From the NCBI GenBank assembly GCA_003342815.1, contig PTEX01000294.1, forward strand, positions 434,001 through 498,000: a stretch of DNA of 64,000 nt, read 5' to 3'. Shown here piece by piece: positions 26,901 through 41,900 of this stretch; within the stretch, counting starts at the first letter, position 1; each line of letters opens with the position of its first letter. A model generated the notes under the pieces. The model was not told the DNA's origin. It ran no database searches and was given only the letters and a program-made list of their open reading frames with translations. Made by a program: the position numbers and the translations under genes. Source of the stretch: Eudromia elegans. Its lineage: Eukaryota; Chordata; Aves; Tinamiformes; Tinamidae.

Positions 26901-29900
26901 GCTTTGCTATAGTTGCAGTGCAGTTGTTTGCTAGTTTGGAGTTGGTGGAAGGTAAACACAGCTAATTGCTACTGATATGCAAAATAGCTAATTAAAATTA
27001 GCTTTAAGATCCTAGCACTACACTTCAGTCATGGCTGCAAGGAAACTGTGCACACCTTGCAGACCATATCACCATCATTAGAAAAAGAATTAAAGAACAA
27101 AATGAAATTTATGAACAAATTTATTAGGGCTAGAGGAAATTGTGTATGAAGCAACATTTGTCTAGTTTATTATTACAGTTTATAACCATTTGCAAAGTGT
27201 GAAAGGATAAAAGGAAACAAGGAAGAAAAATGTAGAAATAACTAGTGAAAAAATTACAATACACTGCATTACAGCGCAAAGCAACTTGCTAAAGTAATTA
27301 CAGAACTTGAGAGTTTCTAGGACAAAATGATGTGTAAGGGAATGGTTTGTGTGGAACTACCCTGCCAAACATCTTCAAGACAACCAAAAAGATTATTAAA
27401 GGCCTCTCGTTTTGCTTTCCATACTACCAAGCATTAACTCATTCTGCTGAGCATTTTAATCACTACCAAACACACCTGCATAAGAACTTATTACAACTAA
27501 CAGGCAGTAACAGACTTCAGTGCTTTTGAAGACGACAGAGCAACTATCCTGTAATATTATTTCAAACATTTTTTTTAAAAAAAAGTCTGTTTGCATTTTT
27601 AACCACATTCAAATCATGCAAAATACATGCAAAGGTGATTTCAAAGAGATAGGGCAGTTTCAGCTACAAGGAAAAATATCTCCACTAGTCCCATGTCTGA
27701 ACAAATCATACCAGAGTATAAACCACAGGCCGATGTAATTTATACAGACGTGGGTTGAGTCCTGCAGCACTCCACTTCAACTGCCAGAAACCTTCACTGA
27801 AAGATACTCCGGTTTTCAACAGCTGAAGGTTTGATCAAATGTCCAAACAGGATAAAACAAGATGCTTTCTGTCTGCCATGAGTCTTCTAACATGTAGATT
27901 TTCCCAGTGACAGAACAAATCATGTTAAATCTAGGCCTTGCATTAACAGGTAGGAAAGGCAGCACGCTGAGTCTTTACAGTGATCAAATGTTTTACTTTC
28001 TATCTCTAAATTAAATTAGAGAAAAATGGCTTGTTGTGGCACACAGCTATAAATAATGCCTCAGTATACCCTCTACAAAATATATACACGGCTCTAAATG
28101 TATTTGTGGTTTTGTTGGTTTTGTTTTTAATTTTAGAGACAGGGAGAAAGCTGGTTTGACCAGACATCCGAGACTGACATTTGGAGGCAGAATCTATCAT
28201 AGAATCACAGCTCCAGTAAGTCACAATTCTGGTAATTTAGTAGGCGCTACTGCAGTCCATTTTATTAAGTCTGCTGTCTATATCCTAAACAAAGCTATAC
28301 TTTGGCTGTATACAGTACTAAGTCTTTAACAAGGGTCATTTTTTTTTTTTGCTAAGCAAACACTGGGATGAGATCTCTAAATTAGCAAGAGCTAGGACTA
28401 AAGGTGCTCTGACGGCTAAATCATAGTGCTTCACTGCTGGCAAAACTGACATCTCATTAAAAACAGTAGAAGTCTCACAGTGTCAGCTTCACGGAGCACT
28501 AGGCTGGGCTTTGCACACCCCGTATTACAAATATTAATGTTTCAAAAGCATTCAGAATGAAAGAAAAACATTTAACAAATACTTACAGGCAGTAGACAAA
28601 CACACAACAACTGTATATCATTGGCAGTTCATCCAACAGCTACAAAAAGCAGAGACATCAAAACATGAAAACTACTTTTCATGGGTAAGACGCTTGGGTA
28701 AGTTAATTAAGGAGACTTAAGAAAACAGGAGTTTTCAAATCATCTGGATATCTACCTTACTGACTGTGCCTGAATAGACATCAAATCCTATTCAGAGACT
28801 GAAATTAGCAGCTGCACTAGTAAGCTTATTATAATGAACCTTTTGAACACTATATTTCATTTAAAAAAAGTATGAAAAGAATCACACCATTTTCAATGTT
28901 CTTACCTCTTGAAACACTTATAAATCAATTTAAAAGCCATATCAAACAGGACTGCACCATTTATAACCCTCTCAAAATAGTCATGATATTTCAATATTTC
29001 TATGCAAGCCTCACAGAAGATCTGTAAAAAGACTTTTTTTATCCACAGCATAAAATAGAACTTCACTCGCTAAGAAGTGTTGTGATGGGTGTGCGTCTGT
29101 TTATTTTCCAATTTTGAAAATTTATTGCATTTTTAACTCAAAAGCCTTTTTCTTTTCAAATTATAACTTCAAATTATAACTGACAAATAATGTAGTTTTG
29201 TTGCCTTCAATTATTTTTATACCATCTGTTGGAAAATACTGGTATATTACTGCTAAAATAGGAATCTCTCCAGGGACTCTGCAAAATAATTTTGGTGGAC
29301 TACAGTAAACACGAGAAAGGTGATCACTCAAGAATAGCTACACATACACTCAGATTCATCATGGATATATATTTAATAACTACATCATAGCATCACTTTT
29401 CTAAAGCTTTGCTCAACAAAGAACATTAACAAACTATGGATCTATAGTACAAACCTAGAGTTGATTTCCTTTTGAAAGAGGGTTGGAAATCATGAAGAGG
29501 AAAAAGCATGCAAACAGATCAGTTAAGATTGACTGCCTCTAATTTCCAGCATGTCAAGCAATAGTTAATCCTCACACAACTGATAATCTTACTCTGCTAG
29601 TAGGAGTCGTATTTCCCAAAGAACAAGAAAAACTGGAGAAGTGGGTGCAAACTGATTTTGGTGTTTTTTTTTTCCTCAACAATTTTCAAGTTGTGTGTCT
29701 GTAGAGAAAATCCCTTCCTACCACTGGTCCAATGTATTTAAAGAATTCACTTTTTTTTTTCTGAATGAGGAAGACCATTAAGAGCAATACCAGCAAACAC
29801 AACCCCTTTTCATACAGCCATCCTCATTCTGGTTAGCTGGGGCCATTTTTTTTCTAACTGCATGGGCAAAAACTCTTCTTCAATTTTGAACTTTTGTATA

Positions 29901-32900
29901 GGGGGAAAAAAGGGATCTACCTTGAGTGTGAACTATTACCTTTTCTTGGATTTGGTCCCAGAAACTTTGGGAGATGTTTCACAACACAGCTATGCAGCTC
30001 TAGTGGCTAGCAGACACCAAAAGGGCACGTGTTGCTTCTTTACCTGTGTTCCTAATGGTTCCAGTCATGCTCATCTGATCCAGGATGAGCAGGTTCAGAC
30101 AGCCAAACCAGCACAAAACTAACCTTGCAGAAAAAGGGAATAAAATTCCGCTGTTTTAAGACCCTGAACCCATGCAGGGTCAGGTTGGGGACCGCAAGGG
30201 TGACCACAAAGAGTCAGGAACACAGATGGCAGCACAAGAACAGGACCGGCTTGTTAAGCAGCCCATCGGAGTGTTTTTCTATCGCTTTGCTATGCCACAG
30301 TCTTATAGAGAAAAACAACAGAGGCCACAGGTAAATTTAGCTATATCCTAATACATATTATTTAGAAATTGAACACTTGTTCTCATCTAGCCTGATCTGA
30401 ATTAGCTGAAGGATTAATTCATACCACTCTTTACTTCAAAGTGTGCCTCAATAGTTCAAAATAAGAAATCTGGAGGGGAAAACAGAAATGTAGCAAACAT
30501 TTTCAAACTTTGATGGTTGGTTACACTTTTAAATTCATTTGCTGGCAGCTTTTCAGGGACATGAAGGTAATAGCAAAGAGCTTCTGAAAAGATACTTAAG
30601 AGAATGGCTCTCATCAAAAGGAATTCATCCTTAAAGAAATCCTGTTAACAGGATGCTTGAGCACAGAAGAAATGTGGAGAGAAGGAAACGTGGTAAGCTG
30701 ATTTAGCATTTTTCCATTGTTTTTCAAGCCACAACCTAGCACAGTTTTCCTACAAATCAAAGAAAAATATCCAGGAGAACAGGAGAATAGGGACAGTGCC
30801 TTCAGAAAAAAAATATTTACAATATTGAGATGGTAAAACAAAGCTCAGAAAAAAAAATCTCTTCAATCAGATACCAATGTTGACTTTTAATCATAACAAG
30901 AAATAAAGTGAACAAGAAAAGGTTATTTAGTGGTTGAAATGCTTCCTCTCTGGTCATTTATCAGTTAGCAGGCAGTGTAATTAAGGACTGCTTGCAGATT
31001 TAGCTAGCTGCCAAAATAACAAATATATCCTGTCTCTCACCAAGTCTTTTATTCTAGGAGGAAGGATGACTGAAGAAATTTGCCTTCCCTCTCCATCTGC
31101 TTTTATCCACCCTTTTTATACCACACTTCATAGGCCCCTGATTTGCTCTGACAAACTATGCCATAAGCAGCACTTATATGTGTTGAAAAAGCCTTCTTAT
31201 ATATAAAGACTCCTTAGGATGTTCTAGGCCTTTATCTTTTCAGTCGTCTAGGATATAGGGTGGCATCTGCGTAAATGTAAGAAAGATGATGTGAACAGTG
31301 GCAGAATTAATGGAGATCTGAGGGAACAGAGGTGAAAAGGTGAAAATTTGAGGCTGTTTCAGAGATTAGAAATAAATCACCAGAAGTTTTCTTTTGTTGA
31401 GAGTGGAGGAATAGGTCTAGAAATCTTTTTCATGCCAAAAATCAACAGATATTCTTTGATGGTGGCGATAGCCTGCTCCTCCGAGGCTGACAGTCTCCAA
31501 TACACACCAGAGGCATAAAGTACAGCATTATGAAGGCAAAAATCACGAAGTAGTTTAGCTCAGTTCAAGTGTAAGACACCTAATTTTTGGCACCTAGCTA
31601 TGCAAGAAGTGTTTCAGATCCCACCACAGTCAGTAGAGAACCAGGATTCAAATCAGTGGCCAGGGCACAAATGGCTTTCTAAATTCCAACTGCATTAATT
31701 GCAGCTCCCTTGACTATAATGGGAGCACAAACTTTCAGCACACGCTTTTAGATGTGGTTCTCTTAACCTGAACTGAATCCTTCCTGACTTTGATCCAAGG
31801 ATGATAAGGGAAAATACTGGGACCTGAAAACAAAAGAAAAGACAGAAAGAGGGAAGGACTCTTGCTTTGTCTAGATAGGCACATCCAGAGCAATAATAAG
31901 AGTACATTAAAACAAAACAAAATGCAATGCAAATACAATTCAAAACAATAATCTGTATTCCCTACTATTCCATATTATAGGAATTTTATAACAACATCCC
32001 CAGTAAAAAGACGGCATGATTCCCTAAAGGATAAAGTATTTCCTACCAAAGCAAACAATTACAGCCTCTGCTTCAGATATATAGGAATATGTACTTATAT
32101 CTACTAATGAAAATATCTAATGAAATGAGACCCATGCTAGACATATGCTGAGAGTGGGACTAACAGACAATTATATTTAAGTTAGATTAACTTCTGTTAT
32201 ATGAGTTTTATCCAGAAAGGAAATTATAATATGACTCCCTAGTGAGATACACATCTAAAAGGATTCATAGCTACTTCTAAATACTGACCTGCATTTCATA
32301 TTTCAGGGTCATGTGGAAGCACCAAGATCCCAATCCCACAGCTGAAACCAAACCAAAATATAGTTAGCACTGAAGTCCTTTTAAAAATCTCTTTCAATTA
32401 CATTAACTTAAACAGAGAGACTTTACTAAAAATAAAATTTTGGGGCAGTACAAATGAAGAGAAACTCCAGAATTAAGGTGGCATTATCATTCTACTGCAT
32501 TAGTATCTGTGAAAATCTTTCCAAATCTTGCTGCTAGTAATACAAAAAGCCTGTGATACTTTTAGATATTTCTAGTTTTGCAAGATGTACTACTTTGGCT
32601 ACAGAAGCAGAAAATTGAATTGCTACTAATAATTCAGACTCCGAAATTCAGAGTACACAAAGACAATTAATGAAGCTTGATTAATTTTTGTGCAAGGAGA
32701 TCCTTCTTTCTGAGCTTTCTTCTTGGAAATTCATTCTACGTGCTGTATTTTATTTATTCCAAATATTACTTTTAAACTCATAAGTTAATCTCAAAAGTAA
32801 ATTCAAAAGACATATACTATGCTTGGATTTTCCTCAGCCTGACAAATGTAATATTTCTTAGAAGTCAGATTTTACCTAGAGCAAAGGCAGTGGCCTATTT

Positions 32901-35900
32901 AATATATCATTTTTACTTTATAAATAAAATACGTTAAGGCATCAGCACATTTTTATTTTTTTGCAAGAGTAAGAACATTATCATGTCTTCTGTTCCTCCA
33001 GGAAATCGTGTTTTACACTGGACTCCAGCTTCAGGGAAAACAAAGTATTTTGCATTCTGTCCTTGATCACTGTGTATTGTTTTGCTACAAGAGCAAAACC
33101 TTCTTCTCTAAACACAACAGCTGCACTTCACTGATGCATAAACAGATCACTAACAAACGCTGCATTTTGTTTCCTAAGACAGTTGACAGACATATCTGGA
33201 GATGTTTCTTGAGATGCTATTACACTAGAATTGGGATTATTACGGGTATTTCTCTTCATTAAGTACATAAGCCCATCACTTCCTACAGAAATCTAAAACT
33301 GCAACATAGCTGTATTTAAAAATGCATTTCCAAATTCTTGAGTGCCATTAATGATTACAGTAAACTAGGCATGGCCGTCTAAAATCATGCAGCAACCACA
33401 CGCACTTCCACCACTTGCAAGGCATTTTTTTAAGCTCTGAAAAATCTTTTCACCCTATGATTAACAACGCTTTTAACCTTCATTAAGATATTCTCAGTCA
33501 GTTTTCTGTGAATGCAGCATAGATTGCCACTAATATTCATTCTGAAGAAAAAAGAAGCATTAAGAACGTCATTAAAACAGTATCATCCATTATCATGACT
33601 GTTGTAGCGATTTCAGTATCTTCATGATAAACAAACTTGATCATGGGAATAACTGGAATTTCCAACAGAAAGCAACTTTCCCATAACCAAGGGAGAAGCA
33701 GATTTGCTCCTTCTCTTGCAAGCAGAGGTTACTGCTTTGATTTTGATATTAGAGGGACACAAACACTTATGTCCTAAGAAATTTAAAACGGTTTGGAGAA
33801 GGTTTAGAAGTTTCGTATAAGCAGAAACAGTCCATTTTGATTTAAGACTATCCAGAAGCCTTCAAGACTATCACAAGCCTAATGTTTTTCATAGAAAAAA
33901 AAAGTGTTTTATTAGGATTCCATGGGCTTCATTTGAGTTTAAGCTAGGTAACTTCTGTATGAAAATACTTTGAAGGAATGAATAGGATTCACTCCAAATA
34001 CCTCTATTTTGGTATGTACATGTGAAGCACGTGTCAAATCCCCCACTAGAATGAATGGCATTATATGAGAGATCTTATGAGAGACTAAAGAGAAGCAAAA
34101 TTTCAACAAAAAAAAGCATATTCCATCCTATGGCAATGTCTCAAGTCGGAACATTCTTTCCTCCTTTTTTTTCCCCTCTGCTTTGGCACAGCTTGAATGA
34201 CTGAGCCCTAAAATTTTACTAACCAGGCCAAAGACAAATATTAAAGGCTCTGAAAATCCCTGGATTTCAAGGAAAATCTCAGAAAGTTTGACTCCTACTC
34301 CACTTTTTCTTTGGTCCAAAACAGTTACTTCATTTGATATATTTTGATTCTTGATTCAATACTTAATGCAGCAAGTTCCAGGATTTGATTCAAGACTGCC
34401 TGAAGATGTTTTATAATCAAGACCCTTCTAGGGGGTCTCGGATCCTCAGGAAGCATGAGAAAAATTATAATATACCAAAGAATTACATGGCACCATCCAA
34501 AAAACCCCCATCTGTCTAGTCTTAGAGGTCTGATGTGTTTCACCTACTTCAAGAGATGCAAAGTATTAAAACAATTTCTTAAGAATATGCTTAACATCTT
34601 TTAGGCTGACTATTCTAGATATCTCAGGTATTTTAGATAGCTATAGATATGTAAGGCTTGAAAATCTTACTCAGTTCCTATTGAGTTCATTAACAATATA
34701 CTCTTTGAGCTAAAACACAGCAGAAATGGACTCCGAACAGTGTGCCGTATCTCAAAGAACTTGCAGAAAAATGCAACTCAGTCTTGGCACCACTATGAAC
34801 GAGGAATTTATTTAAATAGCTATTTAGAAATCCCCCTTCTTCTCCTGCCAAGTTGGGATCTTAGCACGTATGTGAAATGAGTAGTGCTTCCCTAATTCAA
34901 AATGCATTTGGTTCAAAGAGGAAATAGATGTCAACAACAGAAATGTTGGAGTATAAAGTGAAACTCTGAACATAGCAAGGTAAAACACAAAGGAACGGAG
35001 AATCAGCTAAATTTTTGGAAGCATCCAAAGGAAACAGCTGATTTGGATCAAAATAATGTCTGGAAAAAACACTTCTTATGTTCTTAAATGCTAACAGATT
35101 TTCATGTTATTTTTGACAACTGTTTTTAACTTCCCAAAAAAACCTCAGTAACAAATTGAATTTGTTAATATCAAACTAAAATTCACGTCTTGTCCCCTCT
35201 CACCTTCAAAGCAACGCAAGAAGAACTTCTACTTTAACAAAGCAACCCATAAAGGGTTACTAATTGCTCTAAGACTCTCCAAATGTTCTTTAATGAAGCA
35301 TGGTACCTGAAGTAAAATCAGCAGTTTTGTGTTAAATTAATTATTTCTTTTATGAATTAAGTTTATGCTTCTTCATTACAAAGTAATTGTGGACAGCAAA
35401 ACCTGTTAATAAGTAAAACCATTGTAAGGAAAAGTATTTCCTCTGGCTCTTTCTCATCAAAAGACATTCTTATACGCTTCTCTATCTATACTTCAGTACA
35501 TTTCTCATTCTGTTGCAAACACAGAAAAATTGCTGGCTTTCCTGGCACATTTTGACCTTTTTTAAAAAACCTGTTTATCTTCTCACTTGTTATTCTATTC
35601 TGTAGCAGGCCAAACACAGGAAGTTTGTAGTTCCCAGTCATCCTATTCCTGTTTTTCACTGACAAAGCATAAAACTTTCTATATTCCTTTACATCTCTTA
35701 ACTGCTCTAAAAGCTGCCAGCCTAGTGTTATGATTTCTGAAGCAGAGATAAGAGAAACATTTTGGGGTGTGACCTTTCATGTTCAATTCCAGCAGAGGAT
35801 ATGAAAGTCAAGCCGTGCAAGCATTTATCACTTCAGACAGGAGTCAAGGGCTCATTTCTAGCTACAGATGAGCAGAGAGAGCCCAGCTGGAACTCAGGAC

Positions 35901-38900
35901 TACCCTCCAGCACTGCTGTCAAATACACAGACCAGGTTCCTCCTCAGAAATGCCAAGGGCAACTCAAAGGCGGAAGCTCTTGTCCATTGTCATCAAAAAT
36001 GGACTTTAAAACATTCATATTAAATGACATACAAGAGAAATTCCAATTCAGATCTGGAAACCCCTCTGGCACTTCTGGTTTGAGGCTCTGATCAGATTGG
36101 GATGTGCTTTGTCCTCTGTGAAGTGTCGCTGACAGAGGCAGCCACAAGTCAGTGTGGAGAGAGTGATTCTCCTGTATAGAACTTTTAGATTTATTTCATT
36201 TAAAGGAATGGACAGCATGAGATTCTTTGAGAACAACCAAACAGTTCACTTTAGCAAGGGCTTAAATACTGCTTCTTTGCAAGGAAAAAGAGCCTGTCTT
36301 AAAAAGAGGAAATGCTGACCTTCAAGAATTCCTTCTACAGAACTCAGTTTTATACTGAGACAAAATGATATAGTTACTCAAAAGCATAAAAAAGACTGCA
36401 AAGAGCTATTTAGAAAGCATTCCATGGTTGTACACTGCTGCTGCTGATCTTTAATGTATGTCAGTAAAACTGAACTAAGTCTTTAAGTAGCTGACAAAAG
36501 TGAAGTTGTACCAGGTGTTGTTACAGCTTAATTGGCATTAAGAATATTTCTAGCATAAAAATATATGCTTTTTAATGAGGTTTACTTAAATATCTAAGCA
36601 TACTGGTCTTAAAAGTAACATTCATAATAAACTGAGAAGAGTGAAGGAAGAAGGTACCTTCCCAGAGATAGCAGCTATAGTAAACACAGAAATTCACCTC
36701 TATAGACCCAGCTGCCAAACCCCAGCCATCTTTCTTAAAACATCTCCTTTTCTTGGAAGGAAAACAAATATCATCTCTAGTTGCACAGTACATCAATTAA
36801 AGGTTCAAAGGAAGTTTCTTTTCAATATTTTGCTATTACAGAAGGCTGAAATCCCTAGAAATGAACTCAAGTACCAGTATCATATTGGTCTTCCATCCTT
36901 GTTGAATTTCCCAACGGATGGTAGTTAGGCTGCTGGCTGAAATACAGCTAAGAGGATTGAGATCAAATCAAAAGTAATTAAGGACTGCTCATGCAATTCC
37001 TCCAAGATCTTGTCCATTTACTCTGTTATTATTCCATATAATTGTATCAAATTAAGAACACTAATACAGTGTGAAACTGTAGAGAACTAGAATACACAAG
37101 GCAACTTGTGTAAACCACCACAGAGGTATTCAGTGAACAAAGATGCACTGAGCAGGATGCAGGGCCAAGGATGGATCACTTTTCCACCTCAGAGTTATTT
37201 TGTGAATTCTAACTTTACATCCTTTCAACAAACAGCAATTTTCTGAAAATATTAAAAACTATAAACCAACATTCTGCACACACAATATTTGACTTGCATT
37301 ATTTGGTTTGTTAATGTTTGGGTTTTTATAATTAATTATTACTATTCATTTGATTTCTTTTTATAATTAAATAGCAAATTTTTACACGTACCTGTGAGAC
37401 ACAAATATGCAGCTAAATACCGTTTTTCAAGGCCATCTTTATAGGTCTGAATCGCACCATAGATTGGAGGTAGAATGAAAATCAGGTTACTCACTGTGTT
37501 CCCTGTAGGGCAGAAACCAAAAACAGAGATTTAGTTCAAATAAACAAAGCTGCATTTCGTCAATAAAGAGAGTTTCAACCATTTTCATGTTGAAAGATAC
37601 ACCCTTTAAAAACTTACTCCACTTTGACAGATGACATGAAGTTAAATTTTGTTACAACTTGAGTAATTTTATTCAAAGGCTAACAATATCATGACTTATG
37701 TGCTGTTTTTTTCACATTTGGAGAGCAATAAAATAGTAATTTGGCTGGCATTTACTTTCTTGGCAGGAAGTACATTACCTTGATGACTGAGCTCACAAAT
37801 TAAAACCCAATTCCTTAAGGATATTTAGGCTCTATATATTTCAAGCTGAGTATTTTAGAAGGGCTTACTAAGTTAGTTTTATTTTAAAGCTGCTTTTGGA
37901 ACTGTCCTCTCCTTTCAGATACTTTCTGGATACTTTACAGACTCATTTCCAATTGAAACGAGTTCTATTTTTGCTATTAATGCACTAGTCTCAGCATACA
38001 TAAACCCAAAATAAGCCTGGTGCTGTATCACAAATTATAATATGTGCCCAAGGACTGCAATAAGGTGAGATAAGGAAGAATATAAGGTTAAAGCTACTAC
38101 TGCTCAGCGTGACAGGCAACCATCAAGAGAGGCAACTGCCAAGGCTCATCAAGACCCTAAACATCAGTAAGATGTAGTTGGTCTCTATCCTTCCTGCAGA
38201 AGCTGTAGCAATGCACAAAAAATACCCAATATAAATATTGTAGAGCTCAGAGAAAACAAGTCCTTTGGTTCCGAGGACTCTTTCAGCAAAGAGGAAGATA
38301 AACAATTTTTTTCTTTTTTTTTTTTGTTCTTTTTTTTTTCCCCCAGGCCTATTCTGTCAGTCTTATTTATTGTATTTTCAAGCTTTCTCAGCATTAGTGC
38401 TAATGATCTATACAAAAAAAAAATGCAATGAAGTAAAAGTGAAGTGAAAAGAAATGGTTACATTTCTCACCAGAAGGAATTCAGATTCAGCTTTTTTGCC
38501 TAACCACAAATCATAATTTTGAGAATAAGTGTCACGCAACAGGAACTAAATGACATGCAATTTGGCCAAAAGAGCAGAAGTTTTAGAAAAAAGGCATAAA
38601 TTGAATTGCACACTTTCACATTCCATCAGTTAAAAATAGATATAACATTGAAATTTAAATTCCGAATTTACAGTGACAAGGGCAAAGTTTGAAGCAAAAA
38701 GAATTATTTCTGGGTTTCAGCAAAGCATCTCCAAATAGTTTCCTTTTCTGAAGGAGGGAACAGAAGTGAGCAGATCATATCCACATTATTCTTCTCACCC
38801 AAGTGCCTATTTTCTATGAGCCTTACTCCAACATGATTATCCAAAGAAAAACAAAAGCTATCAAACTGGGTCATATTATCCCAAAATATTATAGCACGGG

Positions 38901-41900
38901 CTACGGGGGGAGGTGAAGAGAATCCCCCTGCTTTATAGGTTTACAAAAAGTTCAAGTTCAAAGGGAAAAATGGCTATTTCAGAACATATGAAGCATATCT
39001 AGTTAACTTGAACCTGTTAACTCTACTAAATTCTCACACCTATTAACCTTTGTGACCAGATAAAAAGTATATTTGAAATGAACACGTCATAAAACAAAAT
39101 TCTCACTTACTTACAACCACAACTAACCTTACTAACAACTGAAAAAGAGGTGCTAAAATCAAGCCGACTCTGTAAAAATACACAAGTTTGTATCCATATA
39201 GAAGGATTTTTTCATCCATAATTTCTTGGGGAATCATGAACCTTGCACCATATTCTGGTAGTGATGCAAGGGGCACCAATTTATGTTCAGTAGAGACCAG
39301 GTTGGGAAGAAACCTGCTAAAACTTGGTGCTGTTTGGGACATTAACCACGACTGTGTTGTGCCACAAATCATGTAGAGATGTCATACAGCCTCCAAAAAA
39401 GCAGTGTCAAAGCTATAAGATGTGGAATGGGGCCTGGAATAGTGAATCATCTGCTTACTAAAGCAGTGCTTATACATGCCTGTTTTCAAGGCTTCAATAC
39501 TAGCTGTAAAGCTGCAATTATGTTAAATTATTGCAAATTTATGAGTGTTTAATCTAGGACCATCTTGCTGAGAAAGGAAATACCACAATAAATGCCTGCT
39601 CCTCCTTCCCTACAGTTTTTGGCCCATATTCTTCAGCTCATTTATAGCAGGGATTAGGCAAGCCCATTTGCAAAATATATTTATTGAAAGTTGTGCAAAC
39701 TTTTTAAGAGGGAATGGGGTTGGGGAAACAGGGAAGTGCCCTGGCATCCTGCTAGCAAAGCTAATTCTCTCAAGATTGCATACTGCAAGGCCTCTCCAAA
39801 CCCAAGGTCCCTACGACTGCATAATTCATAAAAGTCTAGCTATATTTTTTCAGGATTATCCTGACTTACATAGAATTATTCATAAATGCATTAAAAGGAA
39901 TTTTTGCTAAATCCTTCAACACAGGGGCAGTGGGATACACACAGAGACTAGTGATTAGTACTGAAAAAGAAGTAAAAGGTGACACAAAACCACTGCAAAT
40001 CTACTAATCTAACCTTAATTAGTATGCACATATTTAGAGCAAGTTTCTAAGGAAACAGAGATATGGAAGTGGAAAACAAAAGATATTGAGCTGTTAAAGT
40101 CCAACACTTTTTTACTGAATGCAAACAAAAACAAAGTCACTAAATCTACAGGAAAAATCAGAGATGGAAGAATATGCCACCAAAGTAGAAGGCATATGAA
40201 ATACTTAAAATAAAAAATGGTGGCATTGGAAAGAATATTAGACGAGGGTGAACATGTGTGGATGGACTTTGGGTTTAATTCTGTACAGGGTTCATATGTT
40301 ACTGCTGGATTCCTCTGATACTGTCCCATGGAGCGATCTAATTTTTCTTGAGTCATCACAAAGACTCTAATGGCTATCAAAAGCAGGGAGGACTGGATTA
40401 TTGCATGGGAAGAAATTAATCAATTTGTGGACTGAAATTACTAGAAACAGGTTTAAATCTAATGGTCAAGAGCAAGGTTTGAATACCAAGACTCCGACAA
40501 ACCAGGGATCCATTTACTTGAAAAGGCAGAAAAGTGAATGAAGATCACAGGGCAAAGCCAGCACCAAACCTCCCAAATTTATTTCCGTTAGAGGCAGCGA
40601 AAAAATAGTGTCCTTATGTAAGTGAATAGACCTGAGTATACTTTTCTACTTTAGCTACTGATAACAGAAAAGAGGACACAGGGTACAGAGAAACAGTTTT
40701 CAGATTATAAGATACATCGGGATCTTAGAGATGAAGAGGTAGGGAAAATGCTTATCTGGCCTAGCCTGGAGAAACAAGTGCCAGAAAGAGCCAAGTGCTG
40801 CTCTGTAAAAACACCATGGGCAAATGCTAGAGATGAAAGGAGCTGTTTGAACCAAAAGGCAGCACTAACAAAAGGATCAATAGATATGGATTAACTCTAC
40901 CAAAATACAGGCTGGAAGTTAGGGGTAAATGGCGGAGACTGTGACTGAACTTGAAAATTGCAACAAATATTTTTCTGGTACTATCACAGTGCAAACACCA
41001 CTTCAAGTATTTTTTCAGCCATTGCAAGAATTCTATGCTATCCCAGAAGTAAATTAAGTCCACTCAAAACATGAATCCATCAGGACACCTATATCAGTGT
41101 TTCATCACATCTGTGCAGTGTTCTGCAATACCAAAACCTGACAAGTCTTTTCTGTTCTGCATTTGCCCTCAGAGGCTTCTGTAGGCCCTAAGAAAATTTA
41201 CACAATACCACAACTGCAAGCATAAATGCACTTTATCTGCAAAAATACTGAAATCACACCAAATGCCTCCCAAGACAACCTAAAGATAACCTACAGCAAA
41301 TAGTATTTACAGGCAATTATAGGCTCAATATCAAATACCTCTTATCTGGAGTTAATTGTATTTTGGAAAGCAATTTCTCCAATAAATTTGAGCAAAAAGT
41401 CAAAAGGATAAAATAAATGTTATAAGTCAATCAAGCTGTAACAGAACTTGGTCTTAAATACTACATATGGTATAAAAACATCTGGAACACAATACAGTGA
41501 GGTGGAAGGGAGAAAGGTTTAGAGTAAGGAAGGAAAAAGTGGTCTAAAGAAAAGAAAAGCAAATATCATCTTCAGCTTTTGACAAGGTGACCAACAGGGT
41601 GCACAGGGTTGAGAAATCCTCTCTCTTATGCTTGTACTCAAAATGAGTGCAAGATTTACAAACTGCAAGGATCTTTTCAAATGTTAAAATGTTCTCTCTC
41701 AAATAAACAAGGACTTTTGGCTCTGGTAGTTTCTATGAGACAAAAAGGACAGCACGTATAAATTAGTGTTATCTTCAGAGGGTAAAGAAGAAAATTTTTG
41801 AAATGAGAAATGTGACCATCCATAAAAAGCTCACTTAAAATCAGGACTGGCAAACACGGGAAAAAAAATGAGGCTGAGAATCCATCGCACTTTGTGCATT

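Noticed and set aside
28197-28211. CR1-tail-like ATCATAGAATCACAG on the minus strand
   Set aside because: Only about 15 bases match; the CCTTCCAACC and GGTCCC segments that should follow are absent.
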